Assembly: GCA_937889015.1 (NCBI GenBank)
Contig: CALARR010000361.1
Coordinates: 1 to 64,000, forward strand
Direction: 5' to 3'
Origin: an uncultured Planctomycetales bacterium
GTDB taxonomy: Bacteria > Planctomycetota > Planctomycetia > Pirellulales > Thermoguttaceae
DNA length: 64,000 nucleotides
Part shown: positions 25,159 to 34,990 of the stretch, piece after piece
Numbering within the stretch: the stretch's first letter is position 1
How the letters are laid out: each line of letters starts with the position of its first letter
Notes under the pieces: generated by a model
Told to the model about the DNA's origin: nothing
Seen by the model: the letters and a program-made list of their open reading frames with translations, nothing else
Database searches by the model: none
Made by a program: the position numbers and the translations under genes

Positions 25159-27219
25159 TCAGGGCTCCAAAACCAAGACTCGGTCCTCGGCCGGTCCGGT
25201 GACGTCGATTTGCAGTCCGGCGTCCGCCCGTCGGCATCGCCAGGCCCAACCATTGGCCGGAAAGGCCTCGGCCACGCGCGTGACCGGGGCCAGGTCGCTA
25301 CGGACCGTGACCGAGTAGTCGCCGCCGTGGATCAGGTGGAGGATCCAACGCCTCCGGCTCGGCTGGTGCGTGAGGATCGCCTGCTGTTGATCGTTCGACA
25401 CGACGACCGGGGGCGGTCCGGCGAGCCATTCGATCGCGCTGCGGGTCCATTGCGGCACGTCGAGCGTGGCCAGGTAGGTCACGCTTCCTTCGCCGCAGTG
25501 ATGCGCGTGGACGAGCGGCCAGGAATCGCCTTGCCAGTTCACGCTGAGCAGCGTTTCGCCGGCCCGGGCCTGCACCTGGACCAGGCTCCGAACCGGAGCA
25601 GGCTGGAAAGGATCGCAACCGGAAATCCGGCCTTCGACGGGCAGGTCCTGGGCAACGCCACGCTGCTTGGGCTGATCCGAACGCCTGCTCGACCGGTCGC
25701 TCGCCTCGGCGAAACCGCGATAGGACAGGCCCATCTCTTCGGCCAGGGAAAAATCGGCCTGGGCCATGCCGCGCTGATCGTGGCGCAGGGCATCGCCGGC
25801 CACCAGCAGCTTTCCGCCCTGACGCACGTAGCGGCGGAGGTGCTCCAATTGCTCGCGGTCCAGGCCTGAGGTCATCGGTAGCACCAGGAGCTTGAACCGC
25901 GCGATGAGGCGCTGCGCGTCGCCCAGATCGAGCACGTTGACGAATTCCAGCGGCAGGTTGCGCGCCAGGCAGGCGTTAGTCAGGACCTCCAGCGGCTCCA
26001 CATAGGCCTTGCGGTCGTAGTTGGGGAAACGGTAACGCGTGCCTTCACCGTAGACGATGCCGACCGGACAGACGGGCACGGCTTCGCGCAGCCAGGGCTC
26101 GATCTGGGCGACCATCCGGTAGAAGGGCGCCAATTGCTGGCGATACCAGGCCAGCATCGTCGGGCCGGGCAGGAGGGTGCGATGATCGGTCTGCTTGTGG
26201 CCGTAATATGAATAGCATCGCCCGCCCAGGGCCAGGCACAGTCGCCATTGGGGGCGGTCGAGCGGGATCGGCGGATCGGCCTGGGCACGGTTCATCAGCC
26301 CGTTGATGACGGCCGACTTGCCGGTCACACCGCGGATGAACAGCAAGTGGAACGGGTCGCCGTACTCGTTGTAGGCGATGTCGAGCGTACGCCCGACGTT
26401 CAGATCGATCGGGCTGTTGGCCTGGATGTGGTTCTGCCAAACTTCGAGCGAAGGTTTGATGCGCCGGCACGTGTCGCGCAGTCGCTCAACGGCCCGCTGC
26501 AGGGTGAACATGTGGAAATCCTGAGGCCGGCCGGGGGCGACGTGGGCCCAGCCGGTCAGTTCCTCGCCGTAACGCTGCTGATACAGGTCCCTGCAACCGG
26601 TGCACCGGCAGCCTTCGAGCGTCTTGAGGATGTCCCAACGCATGCCATCCAGCGGATAGCGTTCGACGATCTCGCGCGTGTAGGCTTCGACGAGCTCCAA
26701 GTAGCCCGGCGCGTTCAGGCAGATGGTGCCGGCGGTGCCTTCGGGCCGTTTCTGGATCTGGACGTAGTCCTGGCCCGCGTGCTCGCGGACGTATTTCCAG
26801 TTCCAGTTCAGGGTGACGTAACCGAAGGCGGCGATGCGGCGTTTGTGCAGTTCGTCAACAGTCGCGCCGAACCATTCGCCGCGCATGCCAGGGAACTTCT
26901 GGCCGACGCGCGTCTCGTAGGTGCAGTAGCCGTGATGGGGTACGGCCATCACGACCGTGCCGTCGACGTGCGTTTGCTCGCACCAGTCGGCCAGGGCCTT
27001 CGGATCGGCCTGGGTGAGGAACTCGGTGACTTGGCCGGGGTCGCGGTTGATCCAGCTCCAATCGACGTTGAACTGGCGGAAGCAGGACGTGGGGCCTTGG
27101 GGGCGATAGTCGCCTCCCCGCGAGGCAGGCGCGAACCCGTCGTCGGCCCAGGCCAAGCTGCCGGCGGTCCAGGCCAGGACCCAGAAGAGGCCGCAACGCC
27201 ACACGAAGACTCGGTTCAT
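25159..27219 (-). CDS. Exported glycoside-hydrolase-like protein with glutamine-amidotransferase-like domain
   Basis: The 686-residue protein has a signal peptide (MNRVFVWRCGLFWVLAWTAGSLAWA). The N-terminal TIM-barrel-like part resembles GH29/GH42-type proteins (FNVDWSWINRD, GTVVMAVPHHGYC, FGYVTLNWNWKYVREH, PLDGMRWDILKTLEGC). A central domain resembles the beta-galactosidase trimerisation fold (FKLLVLPMTSGLDREQLEHL, VRQGGKLLVAGDALR). A small C-terminal beta domain follows. The Cys pair in CRCTGC is conserved in related planctomycete proteins. I do not assign catalytic residues. ATG 27219 overlaps the aldo/keto reductase TGA as ATGA, which fixes the start. It probably acts in the periplasm with the heparinase-like enzyme on an acidic or fucosylated glycan (inference). 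Confidence 0.7.
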   Translation of the reverse strand: MNRVFVWRCGLFWVLAWTAGSLAWADDGFAPASRGGDYRPQGPTSCFRQFNVDWSWINRDPGQVTEFLTQADPKALADWCEQTHVDGTVVMAVPHHGYCTYETRVGQKFPGMRGEWFGATVDELHKRRIAAFGYVTLNWNWKYVREHAGQDYVQIQKRPEGTAGTICLNAPGYLELVEAYTREIVERYPLDGMRWDILKTLEGCRCTGCRDLYQQRYGEELTGWAHVAPGRPQDFHMFTLQRAVERLRDTCRRIKPSLEVWQNHIQANSPIDLNVGRTLDIAYNEYGDPFHLLFIRGVTGKSAVINGLMNRAQADPPIPLDRPQWRLCLALGGRCYSYYGHKQTDHRTLLPGPTMLAWYRQQLAPFYRMVAQIEPWLREAVPVCPVGIVYGEGTRYRFPNYDRKAYVEPLEVLTNACLARNLPLEFVNVLDLGDAQRLIARFKLLVLPMTSGLDREQLEHLRRYVRQGGKLLVAGDALRHDQRGMAQADFSLAEEMGLSYRGFAEASDRSSRRSDQPKQRGVAQDLPVEGRISGCDPFQPAPVRSLVQVQARAGETLLSVNWQGDSWPLVHAHHCGEGSVTYLATLDVPQWTRSAIEWLAGPPPVVVSNDQQQAILTHQPSRRRWILHLIHGGDYSVTVRSDLAPVTRVAEAFPANGWAWRCRRADAGLQIDVTGPAEDRVLVLEP

Positions 27220-28214
27220 GGTCGGTCCATGCGTGAGACGTGTTCCCACGGATCGGCGTTGGCGCCCATCCGCTGCTTGATCGGTTCGGTGATGGCTGCG
27301 AGCCGGGCACGCACTTCAGGGGTGAGCTTCAGGCCCGAGGCCGTGACGTTTTCGCGCATCTGTTCGGCATTGCGTGCCCCGGCCACGACCGAAGTCACTC
27401 CCGGCTGGGCCAGCAGCCAGGCCATCGACACCCGGCCCATGGGCTGCCCCAACTCGTCGGCCACCTGGCGGATCTGGGCGATGGCCGAGAAGGTTTCGGC
27501 CTCGCAGCCGGGCTCGCCGTGCCGGGTGAGACGTCGCGTGCTGGCGAACAAGCGGCTCCGGGCCCGCTTTTCAGGCACGTCGTCGGCCGAGGCGAACTTG
27601 CCGGTCAGCAGGCCTTGGGCCATGGGGCTGTAGCAGAGGATGCCGACGTCGGTGGCTGCGCAGCGGGGCTGGATCTCGAACTCGATGGCGCGCCACAACA
27701 GGCTGTAGGGGACCTGGTTGCTCTCGACGCGCCCGAGGGCCAGGATCTCGTAGCAGTAACCGGGACCAAAGTTCGAGACGCCCAAGTGGCGGACCTTGCC
27801 CTCGCGCTGCAGATCCTCCAGAGTGCGAAAGGTGGACTCCAAAGGGATGGCGTGGTTCGGCCAGTGGATCTGGTAGAGATCGATGTAATCCGTGCCGAGG
27901 GCCCGGAGGCTGCGCTCGCAACTGGCACGCAACCGTGTTGGTTCCAGGTCCTTAGGCAAGACCTTGGTGGCCACAATGACCTGGGCGCGATGCGTGCCCA
28001 ACGCCTCACCAAGAATTTCCTCCGCCTCGCCGTCGCCGTAAGCGGGCGCCGTGTCGAAGAAGTTCACACCGACCTCCAGCGCCGCGTGGATGGCGGCCAC
28101 CGAGTCGCGGCGATCCTGGCCATCCCAGAAGAAGTCCTTGGTGGCTATGGACCAACAACCCAGACACACCTCGGAGACCGAAAGCGCGCTCCGGCCCAGG
28201 GTTCGATACAGCAT
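27216..28214 (-). CDS. Aldo/keto reductase
   Basis: The 332-residue protein is a typical NAD(P)H-dependent aldo/keto reductase barrel. The catalytic tetrad is visible as Asp and Tyr in NFFDTAPAYGDGEAEEILG, Lys in IVATKVLP and His in YQIHWPNH. The cofactor end is VVAGARNAEQMREN. A very strong ribosome-binding site (GAGGAGG) precedes ATG 28214. It is the first gene of an operon with a glycosidase-like and a heparinase-like protein, so its substrate may be an aldehyde or keto-sugar released from a polysaccharide. It has no signal peptide, so it should act in the cytoplasm. Confidence 0.92.
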   Translation of the reverse strand: MLYRTLGRSALSVSEVCLGCWSIATKDFFWDGQDRRDSVAAIHAALEVGVNFFDTAPAYGDGEAEEILGEALGTHRAQVIVATKVLPKDLEPTRLRASCERSLRALGTDYIDLYQIHWPNHAIPLESTFRTLEDLQREGKVRHLGVSNFGPGYCYEILALGRVESNQVPYSLLWRAIEFEIQPRCAATDVGILCYSPMAQGLLTGKFASADDVPEKRARSRLFASTRRLTRHGEPGCEAETFSAIAQIRQVADELGQPMGRVSMAWLLAQPGVTSVVAGARNAEQMRENVTASGLKLTPEVRARLAAITEPIKQRMGANADPWEHVSRMDRP

Positions 28215-28542
28215 GAAGCCTCCTCCTCGGGAAGACAGGCGCTACGCGACTATGCCTATGTTTTCGCAGCATCGAAGCGGCGAGAGAAGGGGTTCGGCTC
28301 AATGCGACGCGGTTTGCTGCTGCCCTTCTGCGGCGGGGTCTGGCTTCCTTGCGTACTCCTTCTGCCTGCTTCCAACCTGCCTTCAATCCAGTATGCTGGA
28401 ATCTGTATCCGATCTATTGTATTTCGCCGGAATCCGTGATAGCATACATGCCGTCCATTATCCTGGAAGCGTGCCGGTTGGCCGGGAACGCACACGCCAC
28501 GGATTTCGAGTTCCGTCACCCCTGGCAGGAAGGGCTCGTCGC
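28215..28542. other. Divergent intergenic region AKR operon / tdh
   Basis: The 328-bp gap separates the minus-strand aldo/keto reductase operon from tdh. The part at 28380-28470 is richer in A/T than its surroundings and is a likely place for the tdh promoter. I see no high-scoring -35/-10 pair, no terminator and no small gene. Confidence 0.5.
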
Positions 28543-29574
28543 ATGAAGGCATTGCTCAAGAAACGCGCGGAACCTGGCCTGTGGTTGGAGGACGTGCCGA
28601 TCCCCAAAGTCGGCATCAATGATGTGTTGATCGAGATCCTCCGCACCGGGATCTGCGGAACGGATCTGCATATCTACAATTGGGACGCTTGGGCTCAGAA
28701 GACAGTCCCTGTGCCACTGGTCATTGGGCACGAGTTCGTCGGCCGGGTGGTGGAGGTGGGCTCGAATGTCAAGGACTTCCATCCCGGCGAGATTGTCAGC
28801 GGCGAAGGACACGTCGTTTGCGGCCGGTGCCGCAACTGTCTGGCCGGCCGGAGGCACCTCTGCAAAGGCACCCAGGGAATCGGGGTCAACCGGCCAGGCG
28901 CGTTTGCCGAGTATCTTGTGCTGCCCATGACCAACGTCTGGGCCCACGATCCGTCGCTGCCGCGCGACGTGCAGGCGATTTTCGATCCCTTTGGCAACGC
29001 AGTCCATACGGCGTTGCACTTTCCCGTGCTTGGTGAGGACGTACTGGTGACCGGTGCGGGGCCGATCGGTGTGATGGCCGCAGCCGTGGCTCGGCACGCA
29101 GGCGCACGCTATGTCGTGGTCACCGATGTCAACCCGTACCGCCTGGAACTGGCCCGTCGTATGGGAGTCACCCTGGCAGTCGACGTCCGTTCGCAGTCCA
29201 TCGCCGACGTCCAGCGGCAACTGGGCATGCGCGAGGGTTTTGATGTGGGGCTGGAGATGTCGGGCAATCCGCAGGCCTTCTGCGACATGCTCGCCAACAT
29301 GTGTCACGGCGGGCGAATCGCCATGTTGGGCATCCCCAGCCGGGATCTGGCCATCGACTGGCCGATCGTCATCTTCAATATGCTCACGATCCAGGGCATC
29401 TACGGACGCGAAATGTACGAAACCTGGTATAAAATGACCGTCATGCTGCAGTCGGGACTGGACATCACCCCGGTGATCACCCACCGCTTGCACTACAGCG
29501 AGTTCGAGCAGGGCTTTGCGGCCATGCAGTCAGGGCAGGCGGGCAAGGTCGTGCTCACGTGGAAGGAGGGTTGA
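28543..29574 (+). CDS. tdh: L-threonine 3-dehydrogenase
   Basis: Tdh oxidises L-threonine to 2-amino-3-ketobutyrate with NAD. The 343-residue medium-chain dehydrogenase has the catalytic zinc site (GICGTDLHIYNWD and GHEFVG), the structural zinc Cys cluster GHVVCGRCRNCLAGRRHLC, and a Rossmann loop VTGAGPIGVMAAAVARHAG. The C-terminal IYGREMYETWYKM is characteristic of Tdh. ATG 28543 follows an AGGAAGGG site. The next gene, kbl, starts three bases after the stop, and the two enzymes form the classical two-step threonine degradation path to glycine and acetyl-CoA. Confidence 0.96.
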   Translation: MKALLKKRAEPGLWLEDVPIPKVGINDVLIEILRTGICGTDLHIYNWDAWAQKTVPVPLVIGHEFVGRVVEVGSNVKDFHPGEIVSGEGHVVCGRCRNCLAGRRHLCKGTQGIGVNRPGAFAEYLVLPMTNVWAHDPSLPRDVQAIFDPFGNAVHTALHFPVLGEDVLVTGAGPIGVMAAAVARHAGARYVVVTDVNPYRLELARRMGVTLAVDVRSQSIADVQRQLGMREGFDVGLEMSGNPQAFCDMLANMCHGGRIAMLGIPSRDLAIDWPIVIFNMLTIQGIYGREMYETWYKMTVMLQSGLDITPVITHRLHYSEFEQGFAAMQSGQAGKVVLTWKEG

Positions 29575-29577
29575 TCC

Positions 29578-30765
29578 ATGGCTTACGCACGCTACCAGCA
29601 GTATCTGCAAGAGCAGGTGGCCCAAATCCGTGCCAGCGGCTTATTCAAATCGGAGCGCGTGCTCAACTCGGCGCAGCAATCGCATGTGGCCATGTCCGGC
29701 CGACCGCCGGTGCTTAACCTGTGCGCCAACAACTACCTGGGACTGGCCAACCATCCGGCCGTGCGCCAGGCCGCAGCCGCGGCCCTCGATCGCTGGGGTT
29801 ACGGCATGGCCAGCGTGCGGTTCATTTGCGGCACGCAGACCCTGCACAAGCAGTTGGAGCAGTCGCTGGCCCAGTTCCTGGGCACCGAGGATACGATTCT
29901 CTACTCCTCCTGCTGGGATGCCAACGGCGGGCTGTTCGAGACGCTGCTGGGCGGAGAAGACGCCGTGATCTCGGACGAACTGAACCACGCCTCGATCATC
30001 GACGGCATCCGCTTGTGCAAGGCCCAACGCCTGCGGTACCGCAACAATGACATGGCCGACCTGGAGGCCCGCTTGCAGGAGGCCCGCCCGGCGCGGTTCC
30101 GCCTCATCGCTACCGACGGCGTCTTTTCCATGGATGGCACGATCGCCAACCTGTCGGCCATCTGCGAATTGGCCGACCGCTACGACGCCCTGGTCATGGT
30201 CGACGACTCGCACGCAGTCGGGTTCCTCGGCGCGCAAGGACGCGGCACGCCCGAGCATTGCGGAGTTCAAAGACGCATCGACGTCCTGACCGGCACCCTG
30301 GGAAAGGCCCTGGGGGGCGGCTGTGGCGGCTACACCAGCGGCCGGGCCGAAATCGTGCAACTCCTCCGGCAGCGATCGCGGCCGTACCTGTTCTCCAACT
30401 CATTGCCGCCGCCGATCGCCGCCGCTTCGCTCAAAGCGTTGGAAATTATGGGCAACTCCACGGAACTCCGGGACCGGTTGGAGGACAATACCGCGCGGTT
30501 CCGCGACCGGATGAGCCGCTCCGGTTTCCAGATCATTCCCGGTGTCCATCCCATCGTCCCGATCATGCTGGGAGACGCTGCCCTGGCCTCGCGCATGGCC
30601 GAACAACTGCTGGATAAGGGGATCTACGTAATCGGTTTCTCCTATCCGGTGGTGCCGCAGGGCAAGGCGCGGATTCGTACTCAAGTCTCGGCGGTTCACA
30701 CCCCGGAAGAACTGGACTTCGCGGTCGAGGCCTTCCTCTCGGTGAAGAAGGAGTTGGGGATCTGA
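29578..30765 (+). CDS. kbl: Glycine C-acetyltransferase (2-amino-3-ketobutyrate CoA ligase)
   Basis: Kbl cleaves 2-amino-3-ketobutyrate with CoA to glycine and acetyl-CoA and is a PLP enzyme of the alpha-oxoamine synthase family. The 395-residue protein has NLCANNYLGLANHP, GMASVRFICGTQTLHKQLE, VDDSHAVGFLGAQGRGTPEH and the PLP lysine in TGTLGKALGGGCGGY. A strong site GGAAGGAGG within the end of tdh precedes ATG 29578, so the pair is coupled. The XRE-cupin regulator 46 bases downstream may control the operon. Confidence 0.96.
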   Translation: MAYARYQQYLQEQVAQIRASGLFKSERVLNSAQQSHVAMSGRPPVLNLCANNYLGLANHPAVRQAAAAALDRWGYGMASVRFICGTQTLHKQLEQSLAQFLGTEDTILYSSCWDANGGLFETLLGGEDAVISDELNHASIIDGIRLCKAQRLRYRNNDMADLEARLQEARPARFRLIATDGVFSMDGTIANLSAICELADRYDALVMVDDSHAVGFLGAQGRGTPEHCGVQRRIDVLTGTLGKALGGGCGGYTSGRAEIVQLLRQRSRPYLFSNSLPPPIAAASLKALEIMGNSTELRDRLEDNTARFRDRMSRSGFQIIPGVHPIVPIMLGDAALASRMAEQLLDKGIYVIGFSYPVVPQGKARIRTQVSAVHTPEELDFAVEAFLSVKKELGI

Positions 30766-30811
30766 GTGCCACTGGCGATTCGCGTTCGGGCACGTTTGGG
30801 AGGTAGTTGGC

Positions 30812-31426
30812 ATGAAATCGAAGCGTCCCGCGTCAGCCCCTCGGCATCCGCCCCAAGCAGATGCCGAGGCCATCGGCAGCGTACTATGCGCGCGCGTGCG
30901 CGAACTGCGCAAAAAGAAACATTGGACCCTGGAAGAGATGTCAGCCGCCTGCGGCGTGAGCCGGTCGATGCTTAGCGAGATCGAGCGCGGCAGGGCGAAC
31001 CCCACCCTCGCGGTTGCCTATCGGATCGCCTTGGCCTTCGGCATGTCGCTGGGCGACCTGGTTGAGCTCCCGAGTCTGCCCCATCGGATCGATGTGATCC
31101 GCGCCGACGACCGCACGTACCACTTTCGCTCGGATCGCCATTGCCGCATCCGGACTCTCTCGCCGCTGCCTTTGGAAAAGGCGGTGGAATTCTATGAGAT
31201 CGTGCTTGCGCCCGGCGGGGCACTGCGCAGTTCGGCGCACTTCGAAGGCGCGCGCGAATTACTCACGGTGCAACAGGGCTCGGTCCTTGTATGCTCCGAG
31301 CAAGAGACAGCTGAGCTAAAAGCGGGCGATTCGGCCCACTATCCGGCCGATGCCAGACACTCGATCGAGAATCTCGGCCAGGAGGAAGCGATCCTGTTCC
31401 TGGTGGTGACCTACCTGCGCGATTGA
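30812..31426 (+). CDS. XRE-family regulator with C-terminal cupin
   Basis: The 204-residue protein has an N-terminal XRE helix-turn-helix (VRELRKKKHWTLEEMSAACG, VSRSMLSEIERGRANPTLAV; about residues 28-80) and a C-terminal cupin (about 100-200) with the beta-barrel stretches GARELLTVQQGSVLVCSE and AGDSAHYPADARHSIENLG. Such MerR-like/XRE-cupin proteins commonly regulate amino-acid or amine catabolism, with the cupin binding the effector. A GGGAGG site lies before ATG 30812. Its place directly after kbl suggests control of threonine or glycine breakdown (inference). Confidence 0.9.
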   Translation: MKSKRPASAPRHPPQADAEAIGSVLCARVRELRKKKHWTLEEMSAACGVSRSMLSEIERGRANPTLAVAYRIALAFGMSLGDLVELPSLPHRIDVIRADDRTYHFRSDRHCRIRTLSPLPLEKAVEFYEIVLAPGGALRSSAHFEGARELLTVQQGSVLVCSEQETAELKAGDSAHYPADARHSIENLGQEEAILFLVVTYLRD

Positions 31427-31561
31427 GTCCTGCTTTGCGCAAGCACGTACTTGCCGGCGAGCTTCCCTGCTCCCTATGCTGGTTATGGCGGGGGCCGCGC
31501 TGGGGCCTTTGCCTCTTTCCGCATACCCGCAACCTGCCGCGCCCTGGTGAAAGGCCCGCCC

Positions 31562-34500
31562 ATGTATGTGCCCGGACGGATGGCCCTGGTTCTTACGATG
31601 TTGATCGCAGGCCCGCTTTGTGCGGACCTGCAATGGCAGCCTGATCGTACCGTGCGGAGCCTCGCTCGCCCGTGTCAAGTGGCCCTCGGCGACTTGAACC
31701 ACGATGGCCAGGCTGATCTGGCCGTGTCCTGCGCGGGCACGACGAACAGCGACGGTCGCGACGATCCGGCTGTCGGCAGCGTGGTCATCTTCTTTCAGCA
31801 GAAGGGGCGTTTCGCCGCCCAGCCGGATCGGGAAGTGAAGGTCGCGCGGCCTTGGGGGGTGCTGATCGCCGATTTCGACGCCGACGGCAAGGCGGACTTG
31901 GCGGTCAAGGATAGCGGGAAGAAGCTGCATCTGTTCCTGGGCGGAGAAGATCTGGCGGTCGATCACGCGGCGCCCAATATCAACGATTGCGAGCGCTTGG
32001 TCAGCGCCGGGCGTCTGAGCCCAGGCGGTCTGATGGATTTCCTCGCCGGGCCCGTCTGGCGCAAGTGGCGCGGCGGTGATCAGTTCCAGAGCGGCTACTG
32101 CTATGGGCCGAAGGTCAACGACAATCGCTTGTCCGTCATGGCCGACCTGGATCAGGACGGCAACAACGACGTGCTGTTCAGCGCCGGCAGCGAGATTCGG
32201 CTGTACTACGGCCCGCTGACGAACATGATCGTGCGCGCTGAGGAACTTGGACAGTTCGTTACCATCCATTCACCGTGTCCGATCCAAAGCCTGGCGGTGG
32301 CCGACTTGAACGGTGATGCACGGCCTGACATCCTTGCCGGGCTGTACGACTCGGCGGCGCGCCAACGAAGTGTGGCCGTTTGGCGCCAGCGTGCGCCCAT
32401 TGGGTTCGGCGCCGAGGCAAGTCCGGATGTCTTGTTGGCTGGCCTGGGCGGCGGACTGGACACGGCCGACCTGAACCGTGATGGCTTGACCGATCTGGTT
32501 GTCTCGGATGGTTCTGCGAGGCGGATCTTCGTGTTCCTGCAACGGCCAGGCCAGTCGCTCTCTGGCAAGGCCGAACAGGCCGATCAGGTGCTGCAGGCCG
32601 CAAATCAGGATGTGGTGCTGGGGGATGTCGACGGCGACGGCCTGGTGGACATGGCGGTCAGTGACGGGCGGTCCGCCGTCACCTTCTTCATGAATGACGG
32701 CCAGGGGGCTGCCCCGCCGGTTGCCAACAGTCACGGCCCTGCACAGCCTGTGCCAAGCAAGCCAACCGTGTCAGCGCCGAGCAAGAAAAAGGCCGTCGCG
32801 GCACCGAAGATCACCGTGACCGCCCCAGGGGTCCCGGCGCCCTCGTTGCATTTGCCGCCGCCCCAACCGGGGCCCGACTATGAGGACCCGCTGCGGATGC
32901 CCTTCTACACGGGCACGATTCTGCCCGTGCCGCAGGACGTCACGTATCACGACGAGTTCTTCCCGCTGGATCAGACCGGAATTGTGCTTGGCCCGGGGAT
33001 CGAGTTCGAAGGGCCGCTCGTCGCGGAATTGCGGCAGCGCATCGAACGTTACGGCGGTCGGCTAGCGCACGTCGATTCCGCGGCCGCGCCGGCCAGCACC
33101 CTCATCCTGCTGGGTGACGTACCGGCTGCCGAGGCCTATCTGCAGGGCGACCGACCGCCCGAGCGCGAGCAAGGCTACCTCGTGCGGTGCCAATCCCAGG
33201 GTGATCGCAAGGTGGTCGTGCTTCAAGGGCGGGACCGCCTGGGACTGCTTTGGGCCATCGCCTCATTCAATCAGTTGGTCCATCAGCGCGCTGGCCACAC
33301 GGTGGTTCGGGCGGCTGATGTGCGGGACTATCCCGAGATGCCCAACCGCGGTTTCATCGCCGGGAATTGGGTCGATGGAGTCGGCTATTGCCTGGCCTTC
33401 AAGCTCAACAAGCCGGTATTCCAGAGCGCGCTGGCCGACCGCTCGCAGCCCGACCGCCGCAAGTCGGCCGGAGCCTGGCGCAATCCCTTGCCGGAGCAAG
33501 TTCGTCGCGATCTGGCGGCATACGGCCAGCGGCTGTCACCGTTGGGGATCACTTGGTACGCGGGCATCAACCCGATCGTCGGCCCGGAGAAGATTCGCAG
33601 CGGCAACGAGCAGGACTTTCAGGCGATTCTGGAGAAGGCTCGTGCCGTAGCCGAAGTGGGCGGGCATCTGTGCCTGAAGTACGACGACCATCGTTTTCCG
33701 ATCAGTCCCGACGACCTGCAACAGTTCGGTTCGGCGCGTGAAGCGGACGTACACTTCTTGAATCGGCTGTACGGCGAGTTGCAGCAGCGTCACCCCCACG
33801 CCCGGATCTTGTTCTGCCCGCCGTTCTACTGGGGGCCCGACTCGCCCGCCATCTATCCCGAGCCGCGCGACGACTATCTCTACGCGTTGGGCAAGCGCCT
33901 GCCGCCTGGGATCGAGATCTTCTGGACCGGGCCGCGGGTCAAATCGGGCCGCGTCACGCCGGAGATGGTGCAGTGGATCACGGACCGGATCGGGCGTAAG
34001 CCCGTCTACTGGCAGAACGGTTTCGGCGCGCCACACATGTTTCTCTATCACTATGCGACCGACCCGGTGCGCGTGTACCAGGAGTGGTTTTACCCGGAAT
34101 TCTGGGGTCAGGCGGACTGCTACATGTTGAACTGCTCGATGCCCGCCTACGCCGCGGCGGTCGCCACGTGCAGCGACTTTGGCTGGAATCCCAAGACCTA
34201 CGATGCCGAGCGCTCGGTGCGCGAGGCGGCCAGCAAGCTGGTCGGCCCCGACACCTATCCGGCCTTGGTGGCCCTGAACCAGGCCCTGTCCTGGTTCGAT
34301 CCCTTCGGCCTGCGGCGCACGCCAGCCGCGGCCCAGCAGTTGCCCGAGATGGAACGCCGGCTGGCCGCGGTGAATGCCGCCTGGAGCGAGTTGCAGCGGC
34401 GCAACTTCCGGGCCGTGCAGACTTGGACCGGCATGCAGCGGCATGTGGAGCAGGTGGCACGCTTCTACCAGCAACTCCGGAGTTCGCCCAACCTGGCCGC

Positions 34501-34990
34501 CTATCGCGACGAAGCGGCCGAGTCCCAACACCAGGCCGCGCGGGAGACAGGTTTCTCGGAAGACAGGGATCAATTGCTCTCGGCCTATGATTTCGCAGGC
34601 GGGGCTGGCTCAAAACCCTACGCGGTGAAATGTGAGAAGCGCCTGGCCACCTGGATTTACGGCGCGCAGAGTCCGAACCCGAGCATGGAGGCCTCGTTCA
34701 CCGTTGAGCCCTTCCCGCCCTCGGGCGATTACGAACTGATTATCTCGGCCCAGGACGACGATGCGGAAGCTGCTTGCCGGATTCGCATCGTGGTCAACGA
34801 GGCGCAGATCTTTGCTGGCCCCAACCCGTTTCCAACTCACGGCTGGGCGCGGCAGACCTTCCGCATTCCCGGGGCGTGTCTGCAACGCCAAAACCGCTTG
34901 CGGATCGAAAACGCGGAACCAACTGGCCACGGCGGCGGCGCGCCCTTCTTCATGCTCAACTACGCCGTGATTCGCCGGGGCGAGGGATAG
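31562..34990 (+). CDS. Exported FG-GAP repeat / GH84-like beta-N-acetylglucosaminidase
   Basis: The 1142-residue protein starts with a signal peptide (ALVLTMLIAGPLCADLQWQ). At least six FG-GAP/VCBS-type Ca-binding loops follow (for example DLNHDGQADLAVS, DFDADGKADLAVK, DLDQDGNNDVLFS, DVDGDGLVDMAVS), forming a beta-propeller to about residue 390. A Pro/Lys-rich linker leads to a GH20/GH84 N-terminal-type domain (GDRKVVVLQGRDRLGLLWAIASFNQL is its last part). The barrel has the GH84 catalytic Asp pair in CLKYDDHRFP (Asp708-Asp709). A C-terminal jelly-roll-like domain ends the protein. GH84 enzymes remove terminal GlcNAc by substrate-assisted catalysis. ATG 31580 is an alternative start. Confidence 0.82.
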   Translation: MYVPGRMALVLTMLIAGPLCADLQWQPDRTVRSLARPCQVALGDLNHDGQADLAVSCAGTTNSDGRDDPAVGSVVIFFQQKGRFAAQPDREVKVARPWGVLIADFDADGKADLAVKDSGKKLHLFLGGEDLAVDHAAPNINDCERLVSAGRLSPGGLMDFLAGPVWRKWRGGDQFQSGYCYGPKVNDNRLSVMADLDQDGNNDVLFSAGSEIRLYYGPLTNMIVRAEELGQFVTIHSPCPIQSLAVADLNGDARPDILAGLYDSAARQRSVAVWRQRAPIGFGAEASPDVLLAGLGGGLDTADLNRDGLTDLVVSDGSARRIFVFLQRPGQSLSGKAEQADQVLQAANQDVVLGDVDGDGLVDMAVSDGRSAVTFFMNDGQGAAPPVANSHGPAQPVPSKPTVSAPSKKKAVAAPKITVTAPGVPAPSLHLPPPQPGPDYEDPLRMPFYTGTILPVPQDVTYHDEFFPLDQTGIVLGPGIEFEGPLVAELRQRIERYGGRLAHVDSAAAPASTLILLGDVPAAEAYLQGDRPPEREQGYLVRCQSQGDRKVVVLQGRDRLGLLWAIASFNQLVHQRAGHTVVRAADVRDYPEMPNRGFIAGNWVDGVGYCLAFKLNKPVFQSALADRSQPDRRKSAGAWRNPLPEQVRRDLAAYGQRLSPLGITWYAGINPIVGPEKIRSGNEQDFQAILEKARAVAEVGGHLCLKYDDHRFPISPDDLQQFGSAREADVHFLNRLYGELQQRHPHARILFCPPFYWGPDSPAIYPEPRDDYLYALGKRLPPGIEIFWTGPRVKSGRVTPEMVQWITDRIGRKPVYWQNGFGAPHMFLYHYATDPVRVYQEWFYPEFWGQADCYMLNCSMPAYAAAVATCSDFGWNPKTYDAERSVREAASKLVGPDTYPALVALNQALSWFDPFGLRRTPAAAQQLPEMERRLAAVNAAWSELQRRNFRAVQTWTGMQRHVEQVARFYQQLRSSPNLAAYRDEAAESQHQAARETGFSEDRDQLLSAYDFAGGAGSKPYAVKCEKRLATWIYGAQSPNPSMEASFTVEPFPPSGDYELIISAQDDDAEAACRIRIVVNEAQIFAGPNPFPTHGWARQTFRIPGACLQRQNRLRIENAEPTGHGGGAPFFMLNYAVIRRGEG

